This document shows positions 16,795-23,725 of a stretch of DNA of 64,000 nucleotides, piece by piece. This stretch comes from Chersky-267 sp963744115 (lineage in GTDB: Bacteria > Chloroflexota > Limnocylindria > Limnocylindrales > CSP1-4). Both the position numbers and the translations under genes were made by a program. The first letter of the stretch is position 1, and the number at the start of each line of letters is the position of its first letter. Under the pieces are notes generated by a model, which saw only the letters and a list, made by a program, of their open reading frames with translations, was not told the origin of the DNA and did not search any database. The DNA lies in assembly GCA_963744115.1 (NCBI GenBank), contig CAVUSI010000003.1, forward strand, positions 1,364,001 to 1,428,000, written 5' to 3'.

Positions 16795-17943
16795 GTGGCC
16801 GCATCCGATCAGGTCCGCTTGCTTGTCGTCGAGGACGTCCCACAGGTCGGGCAGTACATCCGGAGCCTGCTGAACTCGCAACAGCAGATCAAGCTCCTGG
16901 ACGTCATGTCCGATGGGGCGAAGGTCGCCGGCCAGATCGCCCAGCTCCGACCCGACGTGGTGATCGTCGACGCGCTCCTCCAGGGCCGCGTCAAGGGCCC
17001 CCAGCTGATCGGCCAGCTCCATGCGGCCGGGCTGGGCGTCCCGGTCATCGTGCTGACCGTGCCGCAGAAGCCGATCGAGCCGGATCCGGACATCGGCGTG
17101 CATGCCGTCCTGTCGATGCCGTTCTCCGGGTACGACCTGATCAGCCGCATCCATGGGGTCCAGGCGGCCTTCCGTGAGACCCAGGCGGTCGGCAACTCCC
17201 GCCTGATCACGGTCTTCGCTCCCAAGGGTGGGGTGGGCACGACGACGATCGCGCTCAACCTCGCGGTCGCCATCGGCCAGGCCGGGCGGCGGACCGCGCT
17301 CATCGACGGGAGCCTCCAGTTCGGTGACCTGCGGGCGCTGCTGAAGGTCCCGATGAGTGCACCGTCCATCGTCGACCTGCCGACCGACCGGATCGCCGAG
17401 GGCGACCTGTCCGACGTCCTGTGGCGCGATCCCTCCGGGATCGACATCCTGCTCGCGCCGCCGCGGGTCGAGCAGCACGAGATGATCAGCGTCCGCGACC
17501 TGGACAAGATCCTGTCGCTGATGCGCCGGGTCTACGACGTGATCGTGATCGACACGACGGTGGGCATCGACGAACGGACGCTCGCCCTGCTCGACGCATC
17601 GGACACGATCATCGAGATCGTCACGTTCGACTCGACGACGATCCACAACACGCTGGTGATGGCGGACACATTCCGCTCGCTCGGCTACCCGCCCACGAAG
17701 GTGCGCTATCTCGTCAATCGAGCCGACTCCGCCGGCGGCATCGCCGAGCAGGACCTGGCCGCGGCGATCGGTCGGGTCCCGGAGCACCGCGTCGTGTCGG
17801 ACGGACGGCTCGTCGTGCAGTCGAACAACGAGGGCGTGCCGTTCGTCCTGGCCGAGCCGTCGGCGCAGATCAGCCAGGACGTGATCGGCATCGCCAACGC
17901 GCTCCTCGTGGCCGACCGACCCGCCGTCGGGGCACGTCACTGA
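16795..17943 (+). CDS. CpaE/TadZ-like ATPase with degenerate receiver domain
   Basis: The product has 382 residues. Residues about 6-120 form a receiver-like fold (LLVVEDVPQVGQYIRSLL; VIVDALLQG; VIVLTVP). The conserved receiver Lys is replaced: the motif reads LSMPFSG instead of KPF. Residues about 135-375 are a MinD/ParA-type ATPase with the deviant Walker A APKGGVGTTTIALNLA, IDGSLQFGDLR and VIVIDTTVGID. Such proteins (CpaE/TadZ) place Tad/Flp pilus machinery at defined cell sites. A second paralogue with an intact receiver lies at 55431-56603. No other tad genes are in the window, so a pilus role is inferred from the family only. murI follows after one base. Confidence 0.85.
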   Translation: MAASDQVRLLVVEDVPQVGQYIRSLLNSQQQIKLLDVMSDGAKVAGQIAQLRPDVVIVDALLQGRVKGPQLIGQLHAAGLGVPVIVLTVPQKPIEPDPDIGVHAVLSMPFSGYDLISRIHGVQAAFRETQAVGNSRLITVFAPKGGVGTTTIALNLAVAIGQAGRRTALIDGSLQFGDLRALLKVPMSAPSIVDLPTDRIAEGDLSDVLWRDPSGIDILLAPPRVEQHEMISVRDLDKILSLMRRVYDVIVIDTTVGIDERTLALLDASDTIIEIVTFDSTTIHNTLVMADTFRSLGYPPTKVRYLVNRADSAGGIAEQDLAAAIGRVPEHRVVSDGRLVVQSNNEGVPFVLAEPSAQISQDVIGIANALLVADRPAVGARH

Positions 17944-17944
17944 C

Positions 17945-18808
17945 GTGACGGACCCGCGACCGATCGGCGTCTTCGACTCCGGGGTCGGCGGGCTGACGGT
18001 CCTCCGCGAGATCGTCCGTCGTCTGCCGGCCGAGTCGACCGTCTATCTCGGCGATAACGCTCGCGCTCCGTACGGGATCCGGAGCGACGACGAGGTCCTG
18101 CGCTTCACCCGCCAGGCCGTCGACACCCTCGTCGAGCGTGACGTGAAGCTCGTCGTGATCGCCTGCAACACGTCGACGGCGGTCGCCCTGACCGACCTTC
18201 GTCGGCGCTATCCGCTGCCGATCCTCGGCGTCATCCGGCCCGGGGCCGCCGCCGCCGTCCTCGCCAGCCGGGTCCGGCGGGTCGGCGTGATCGCCACCCC
18301 GGCGACGGTGCGATCGCACGCCTACTTCAACGCGATCAAGGAGGAGAACCCCGCGGTCGAGGTCTACGAGCACGCCACGCCGGCCTTCGTCCCGATGGTC
18401 GAGGCCGGGCTGCTCAGTGGACGCGACGTCGAGGCCACGGTCCGGGATTCGCTCGCCCCACTGCTCGGCGAACGCGATGCGTCGGGCGAGTTCATCTTCC
18501 CGCTGCCGTCCTCGGCCCGGATCGACACGCTCCTGCTCGGCTGCACCCACTACCCGCTCCTGCGCCCGATCCTCGAGGCGGTGGCGGGCGATCGCGTCGC
18601 CGTGGTCGACTCGGCGACCGCGACGGCCTCGGCGCTGGTGGACCTCCTGGCGATGAACGGGCTCGATGTCCCCCGTCCAGGGGATCGGGCCACCCACCTC
18701 CAGCTGACCACCGGCGACGCGGCCGCGTTCCACGACCTGGCGCGGCGGCTGTTCGGCGAGGGCTTCGCCGACGTCCAGACGGTCGCGCTCCAGGGCTCCG
18801 CGGCATGA
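17945..18808 (+). CDS. murI: Glutamate racemase
   Basis: The product has 287 residues from GTG 17945, one base after the preceding stop. It converts L- to D-glutamate for peptidoglycan. The N-terminal signature IGVFDSGVGGLTVLREI, the first catalytic cysteine in VIACNTSTAVAL and the second in LLLGCTHYPLL are all present, as is GDNARAPYG. The presence of MurI implies a peptidoglycan wall with D-Glu. It is coupled upstream to the TadZ-like ATPase and overlaps the metalloprotease gene downstream by ATGA. Confidence 0.95.
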   Translation: MTDPRPIGVFDSGVGGLTVLREIVRRLPAESTVYLGDNARAPYGIRSDDEVLRFTRQAVDTLVERDVKLVVIACNTSTAVALTDLRRRYPLPILGVIRPGAAAAVLASRVRRVGVIATPATVRSHAYFNAIKEENPAVEVYEHATPAFVPMVEAGLLSGRDVEATVRDSLAPLLGERDASGEFIFPLPSSARIDTLLLGCTHYPLLRPILEAVAGDRVAVVDSATATASALVDLLAMNGLDVPRPGDRATHLQLTTGDAAAFHDLARRLFGEGFADVQTVALQGSAA

Positions 18809-20010
18809 GCCGCGGCGATGGGACCGGCCGGCCGGGCGCCACGCGCGACGATCGGGTCTGGCAAGCCGGCTTCCTCGTCGGATCGGCCTTGGGCGTCGCC
18901 GCGACGGTGGTCGGCCGCCGGATGGAGCGCTCGGCGCGGCGCGGACTGGTCGACTGGCCCGCCGCCGAGCGTGTCGCCGCCGGTCGGCTGCGGAACGCCC
19001 CCGGATCGCTGACGCCGGCCGAGCTCGCCGCCGCCGAGCCCGCCTACGCCGAGACGATGGCCCGCATCGTGCCCCGCCTGAGCGCCGAGCTCGGGACCGA
19101 GCTGCCGGGCGTGGTCGCCCGCTCCGGGGTCGTCGACCGTGCCGGCTGGGTGCGGGCCAACTCGGCCAGCTTCGCCCAGCTCATCGGCAAGCTCGAGGGC
19201 ACGCTGCTCGACCAGATCCTGCCCCCGGGCGGGGGGATCGGACAGGCCAGCATCGCGCTCGCCAATCGCTGGGTGACGACGCGCCAGATCGGGTTCATGC
19301 TCGGATTCATGGGGACGCGCGTCCTCGGCCAGTACGACCTCGCGCTGCTCAGTGCCGAGACGACCCCGGGGCGTCTGCTGTTCGTCGAGGAGAACATCCG
19401 CCAGACCGCTCGGAACCTGGGGGTGCCGCTCGAGGCGTTCCGGACGTGGATCGCCCTCCACGAGACGACCCACGCGTTCGAGTTCGAGGCGCACCCCTGG
19501 CTCCGGCCGTACCTTGCCGATCGGCTGGAGCGGCAGCTCGCCGGGTTCTCGGGTGGGACGAAGCGGATCGCTCCCGAGATGCTCCGCCGGCTCGGTCGGT
19601 CCTTGCGTGGCGAAGCCACCGGCGAGCACTGGATGGAACGCCTGATGAGCGACGAGCAGCGGCGGCTGTTCCGCGAGACCCAGGCGGTCATGAGCCTGCT
19701 CGAGGGTTTCAGCGACTACATCATGGACGAGGTCGGTCGAGACCTCGTGCCGGACGTCGAGCGGATCAGCGAGCGATTCCACGCGAGGCGCGAGCAGCGC
19801 AAGTCCGGCTTCGAACGGGCGATCATGCGGCTCACCGGGATGGACATGAAGCTCGAGCAGTACAAGAAGGGGGAGCGGTTCGTCGCGGCGATCGCCGCGG
19901 CGGGCGGCAAGCCGGCCCTTGAACGGCTGTGGGCCGGGCCGGAGTCGCTGCCCCGGGACGGCGAGATCGAGGCGCCGGATCGCTGGCTCGCCCGCGTCAT
20001 GGGCGACTGA
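18805..20010 (+). CDS. DUF2342 zinc-metalloprotease-like protein (F420-biosynthesis-associated family)
   Basis: The product has 401 residues. The zincin signature is ALHETTHAFEFEAHPWL (HETTH, about residues 215-219), followed by GFSDYIMDEVGRD with a possible third ligand region. An N-terminal hydrophobic stretch (AGFLVGSALGVAATVVG) may anchor it. The family is described in Actinobacteria and Chloroflexota as associated with coenzyme F420 producers, but no substrate is known. The start overlaps the murI stop (ATGA), so it is co-translated with murI. Confidence 0.8.
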   Translation: MSRGDGTGRPGATRDDRVWQAGFLVGSALGVAATVVGRRMERSARRGLVDWPAAERVAAGRLRNAPGSLTPAELAAAEPAYAETMARIVPRLSAELGTELPGVVARSGVVDRAGWVRANSASFAQLIGKLEGTLLDQILPPGGGIGQASIALANRWVTTRQIGFMLGFMGTRVLGQYDLALLSAETTPGRLLFVEENIRQTARNLGVPLEAFRTWIALHETTHAFEFEAHPWLRPYLADRLERQLAGFSGGTKRIAPEMLRRLGRSLRGEATGEHWMERLMSDEQRRLFRETQAVMSLLEGFSDYIMDEVGRDLVPDVERISERFHARREQRKSGFERAIMRLTGMDMKLEQYKKGERFVAAIAAAGGKPALERLWAGPESLPRDGEIEAPDRWLARVMGD

Positions 20011-20020
20011 GTCGCCACCG

Positions 20021-21094
20021 ATGAGCGCGAGCGGGACGGCCGGCCCAGGACGCGGCCCAGGGGGCGCACCGGCGGCGATCGCCCTCAGCCCGATCCTGTC
20101 GGCACGCTACCGCGGTCGGGACCTGGAGCGGATCCGGGCGGCGGCGCCGGGCGCCCGCCTGGTCACCGTGTCGATCGAGGGCCTCGCCGACGGCCCGCTC
20201 GACGACGTCGAGGTGCTCCTCCGCGGGTTCCTGTCCGCCGAGGCGTTCGATCGGCTCCTGGCGCGCTCTCCACGGCTGACCTGGGTCCACTCGGCCTCGG
20301 CCGGGGTCGAGCGGGTGCTGACCACCGCCGGCCGGGAGCGTGGCCTGGTCGTGACGAACGCCCGAGGCGTGTTCAGCGATCCGATCGCCGAGTACGTCCT
20401 GATGATGATCCTGGCCGTCAGCCGTCGGCTGCCCCAGCTCCTCGAGCTCCAGCGCGAGCGGACGTGGCAGCCGCTCGAGGGCGCGGAGCTGCACGACGTC
20501 ACGATCGGGGTCGTCGGCCTCGGGTCCATCGGGACGGCCGTCGCCAGGCTGGCGACCGCGTTCGGCTGTCGGGTCGTCGCGACCCGTCGCCGGTCGGCAC
20601 CGGACGAGCCCACGGCGACCGGCGGGGACGATGCCGAGGCCGCCGGACCAACGGCTGGGCCGCCGCCGGGCATCGAGCGCCTGACCGGTCCCGAGGGGCT
20701 GCCCGACCTGCTGGCGGAGTCGGACTTCATCGTCCTCGCGGCCCCACTGACCTCGGCGACCGAGGGGATGATCGACGAGGCGGCACTCGCCTCGGTCAAG
20801 CCCGGTGCGTGGCTCATCAACGTCGCTCGCGGACGGCTCGTCGATGAGCGAGCCCTGCTCCGGGCGTTGCGCGACGGTCCGCTCGGGGGCGCCGTCCTGG
20901 ACACGTTCCGCGAGGAGCCGCTGCTGCCCGGGTCGCCGTTCTACGACCTGCCCAATGTGATCGTGACCCCGCACACCTCCTGGTCGAGCGGCCGGGTGCT
21001 CGATCGGAGCGTTGCGCTGTTCTGCGACAACCTGGCGCGCTACGCCCGGGGCGAGCCGCTTCTCAACGTCGTCGATCCGGGCGTCGGGTACTGA
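20021..21094 (+). CDS. D-isomer-specific 2-hydroxyacid dehydrogenase
   Basis: The product has 357 residues from ATG 20021, ten bases after the preceding stop. The NAD-binding motif is TIGVVGLGSIGTAVARLA, followed by the basic VVATRRRSAPDE, which suggests NADP use. The catalytic Arg region is LINVARGRLVDERAL, the Glu region is LDTFREEPLLPGSP and the His region is VIVTPHTSWSSGR. The catalytic-domain entry ARGVFSDPIAEYVLMMIL is typical. It reduces a 2-keto acid such as glyoxylate, hydroxypyruvate or phenylpyruvate; the exact substrate is unknown. An insert rich in Pro, Gly and Ala lies after the NADP motif. Confidence 0.88.
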   Translation: MSASGTAGPGRGPGGAPAAIALSPILSARYRGRDLERIRAAAPGARLVTVSIEGLADGPLDDVEVLLRGFLSAEAFDRLLARSPRLTWVHSASAGVERVLTTAGRERGLVVTNARGVFSDPIAEYVLMMILAVSRRLPQLLELQRERTWQPLEGAELHDVTIGVVGLGSIGTAVARLATAFGCRVVATRRRSAPDEPTATGGDDAEAAGPTAGPPPGIERLTGPEGLPDLLAESDFIVLAAPLTSATEGMIDEAALASVKPGAWLINVARGRLVDERALLRALRDGPLGGAVLDTFREEPLLPGSPFYDLPNVIVTPHTSWSSGRVLDRSVALFCDNLARYARGEPLLNVVDPGVGY

Positions 21095-21131
21095 TCCGAC
21101 AGTCACCGCTCGGGTCGGACACAATCAACGG

Positions 21132-22235
21132 ATGCAGATCGCCATCGTCGGGCTTGCCGCTGCGGGCAAGACGACCGTCTTCAACACGCTCACCCGCGGC
21201 CACGCCGAGACCGGCGGCTACGGCGGCATCCAGCTCAACGTCGGCGTCGTCAAGGTGCCCGACGACCGGCTCGACCGGCTGGCCGAGATCTTCAAGCCGA
21301 AGAAGATCGTCCATGCCGACGTGACCTACGTGGACCTGCCCGCACCGCCGGCCTCGAGCGAGGGTCGGGTCGGGACCGAGGAGCTGCCGGCCGAGCACCT
21401 CGCCCGGCTGCGCGACTCGGACGCCCTGCTCCACGTCGTCCGCGCGTTCGAGGACCCGTCGATCCCACACCCGGAGGGGTCGGTCGACCCGTGGCGGGAC
21501 CTCGAGCGGCTCGACCTCGAGTTCATCCTGGCGGACCTGGCGATGACCGAGCGACGGCTCGACCGGCTCAAGGCGACCGGCCGGCACGGCTCCCAGCCGG
21601 AGCGCGACGCCAACGAGCGCGAGGAGGTCATCCTGCGGCGGATCCACGAGGCCCTCGTGGAAGGGCGCCCGATCCGCGACACCGCGCTTCCGCCCGAGGA
21701 CGAGAAGGCGATCCGGGGGTTCCGCTTCCTGACCCAGAAGCCCGTCCTCGTCCTGCTCAACGTCGGCGAGGGGGATATCCCTCGCGAGGCGGGGATCGTC
21801 GCCGGCATCGCCGATCGCTATGCCCACGATCACGCCCTCGTCGACGCGCTGTCGGCCAAGATCGAGATGGAGCTGGGCGAGCTCGAGCCCGACGAGGCCG
21901 CGGTGTTCATGGACGAGCTCGGTCTCCACGGGTCGAGCCTCGATCGGGTGATCGCCCTGTCCTACCGCCTGCTCGGGCTGATCAGCTTCCTGACGGCGGG
22001 CCCCGACGAGGTCCGGGCCTGGCCGGTCCCGGACGGCTCGAACGCGGTCGACGCCGCTGCAGCCATCCACACGGATCTGGCCAGGGGGTTCATCCGCGCC
22101 GAGACCGTGTCGTATGCCGACCTGCTCGAGCTGGGTTCGACGGCCGAGGCGCGCAAGCACGGGAAGCTGCGCTCCGAGGGCAAGACCTACGTCGTCCGCG
22201 ACGGCGACGTGATCGAGGTCCTGTTCAGTCGCTGA
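21132..22235 (+). CDS. YchF-like GTP/ATP-binding protein (divergent Obg family, DUF933/TGS)
   Basis: The product has 367 residues. The P-loop is MQIAIVGLAAAGKTTVFNTL, where canonical YchF has GLPNVGKS. G3-like VTYVDLPAPP replaces DIAG. The nucleotide-specificity motif is VLLNVGE, close to the NxxE of ATP-preferring YchF. The C-terminal part has the TGS/DUF933 end AWPVPDGSNAVDAAAAIHTD, FIRAETVSYADLLELGS and GKTYVVRDGDVIEVLFSR. YchF/OLA1 proteins bind ribosomes and act in stress responses. The changed P-loop marks a separate subfamily, so the symbol ychF is not assigned. CACAAT lies six bases before ATG 21132, so it may also be leaderless. Confidence 0.85.
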   Translation: MQIAIVGLAAAGKTTVFNTLTRGHAETGGYGGIQLNVGVVKVPDDRLDRLAEIFKPKKIVHADVTYVDLPAPPASSEGRVGTEELPAEHLARLRDSDALLHVVRAFEDPSIPHPEGSVDPWRDLERLDLEFILADLAMTERRLDRLKATGRHGSQPERDANEREEVILRRIHEALVEGRPIRDTALPPEDEKAIRGFRFLTQKPVLVLLNVGEGDIPREAGIVAGIADRYAHDHALVDALSAKIEMELGELEPDEAAVFMDELGLHGSSLDRVIALSYRLLGLISFLTAGPDEVRAWPVPDGSNAVDAAAAIHTDLARGFIRAETVSYADLLELGSTAEARKHGKLRSEGKTYVVRDGDVIEVLFSR

Positions 22236-22265
22236 GCGTCCGGTCGCGGAGCCGGGGCGTCCGGT

Positions 22266-22706
22266 TCAGTTCGGGAGCGACCCGGGCGTCTTCCTGACCT
22301 CGGCGGTGATCGTCACGAAATCCGGGAGGTCTTCGAGCTCGATGGTCGGCTCGTCGTCGTCGTCGTCCTCCTCGTCATCGTCGCCGTCGTCGTCGTCGTC
22401 ATCGTCGCCCCACTCTGGCTCGGGCGAGAACGTGCCGGTCGGGACGATCGCGTTCTCCTCGTCGATCGGCGAGACGAGCAGCGACACCGCCAGCTCGTCA
22501 TCGTCGATCGGGGTGAAGCCGTACTCGTTCTCCAGCCCTTCGCCGATGGCCTCGATGAGGGTATCGTGCGTGAAATCGTCCTGGACCCGACGGCGGATCG
22601 TCTGGACCATCTCGAAGAACTCGTCGGGCTCGAACAGCTCGTCGTGGGCGAGGAGGAGGTCCCCGAAGAGCTCGTCGTCGCCTTCGTGGAGTTCGTAGAA
22701 GTACAT
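22266..22706 (-). CDS. Strongly acidic protein of unknown function
   Basis: The product has 146 residues. Residues 1-95 look folded and contain LAHDELFEPDEFFEMVQTI and FTHDTLIEAIGEGL. Residues about 98-120 are an almost pure Asp/Glu run, then a short tail (IELEDLPDFVTITAEVRKT). The start ATG 22706 lies six bases after a TATCGT -10 box, with no Shine-Dalgarno. I recognise no family. The repeated gac/gat codons read as GTC/ATC repeats on the plus strand. It converges with the YchF-like gene (30-base gap) and is divergent from the PfkB kinase. Confidence 0.7.
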   Translation of the reverse strand: MYFYELHEGDDELFGDLLLAHDELFEPDEFFEMVQTIRRRVQDDFTHDTLIEAIGEGLENEYGFTPIDDDELAVSLLVSPIDEENAIVPTGTFSPEPEWGDDDDDDDGDDDEEDDDDDEPTIELEDLPDFVTITAEVRKTPGSLPN

Positions 22707-22712
22707 GGCGTC

Positions 22713-22718
22713 ACGATA
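22713..22718 (-). promoter_or_regulatory. -10 box (TATCGT), leaderless start of the acidic protein
   Basis: On the minus strand TATCGT ends six bases before the ATG at 22706, with no Shine-Dalgarno between them. Confidence 0.55.
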
Positions 22719-22738
22719 CCTCGCCCCGGCGACCGACG

Positions 22739-23725
22739 GTGGCTGAGCGTCCCGCCCGACGGCCCGTCGGACCCGAGGTCGTCCACGTCGGGTCGGCCTG
22801 CCGCGACATCGCCCCGGACGATCCGCGCGGCTGGCGACTGGGCGGCGGCGTCACCTATGCGACGTTGACGACGGCTCGACTCGGTCTCCGGACCGCCGCG
22901 GTCGTCGGCGTGGACCGCGAAGCGCGGAACGCCTCCGAGCTGGATCTGATCCGGGCCGCCGGGGCCGACCTCATCCTCGTCCCGCTCGACGAAGGGCCGA
23001 TCTACCACAACGTCGAGACGGATGCCGGACGCGTCCAGACCTGCGTCCAGCCGGGCGTGCCGTTGCCGATCCCGCCGCTGCCTGAGTCGTGGCAGGCCGC
23101 CCCGGCCTGGGAGCTGGCCCCCGTCGCCGGCGAGATCGGCGATGCCTGGGCCGCCGCCATCCCGCCCGGAGCCTACGTCGGCGTGGCCTGGCAGGGGTTC
23201 CTCAGGACCCTCATCGCCGGGACGACCGTCGCCCGGCGCCCACCGGTCGGCTCGCCCATCCTGCGTCGGGCGGATCTCGTCGGCGTCAGCCATCGCGACG
23301 TCGACCCCGCGACGCCCATCGCCGCGCTGACGGCTCTGCTCAAGCCGGGGTCGCGCCTCGTCGTCACGCGGGGCGAGGAGGGTGGTCTCGTGCTGGTCAC
23401 CGGCGGGTCGGGACCCGACGCCGTCCTCCGTTACGGGCTGACGCCGTCCGATCGAGAGGTCGACCCGACCGGAGCCGGCGACACGTTCCTGGCGGCCCTG
23501 GTGTCCACGGTCGTCCACCACACGCTCGGTGGGCGACGGAGCGCCCGCGCCCACCCGGAGTTGCGGTTCGCCGCGGCCGCCGGGGCGCTCGTCGTCGAGG
23601 GCCACGGTCTCACGGCCGTGCCTGATCGGGGAGCGGTGCTCGCCCGGATGGTCCGCGACCGGATCAAGCGGGCCGTCTCACCGGCGACGGTCGGCCGGGT
23701 CGGCGCCGACGTGATCGAGCACTAG
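22739..23725 (+). CDS. PfkB-family carbohydrate/nucleoside kinase
   Basis: The product has 328 residues from GTG 22739. The N-terminal motif is GGGVTYATLTTARLGLRTA, and the C-terminal PfkB signature DPTGAGDTFLAAL holds the catalytic Asp and anion-hole glycines. The lid region and sugar pocket are too divergent to name a substrate (ribose, fructose, adenosine or inositol types are possible). It transfers the ATP gamma phosphate to a sugar hydroxyl. Its stop codon overlaps the stop of the convergent alpha-mannosidase (23722-23725). That placement makes a link to hexose released from glycans plausible. Confidence 0.85.
   Translation: MAERPARRPVGPEVVHVGSACRDIAPDDPRGWRLGGGVTYATLTTARLGLRTAAVVGVDREARNASELDLIRAAGADLILVPLDEGPIYHNVETDAGRVQTCVQPGVPLPIPPLPESWQAAPAWELAPVAGEIGDAWAAAIPPGAYVGVAWQGFLRTLIAGTTVARRPPVGSPILRRADLVGVSHRDVDPATPIAALTALLKPGSRLVVTRGEEGGLVLVTGGSGPDAVLRYGLTPSDREVDPTGAGDTFLAALVSTVVHHTLGGRRSARAHPELRFAAAAGALVVEGHGLTAVPDRGAVLARMVRDRIKRAVSPATVGRVGADVIEH

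Noticed and set aside
22345..22410. Short GTC/ATC repeat run read as a microsatellite or regulatory repeat
   Set aside because: It is the coding sequence of the Asp/Glu run in the minus-strand acidic protein.
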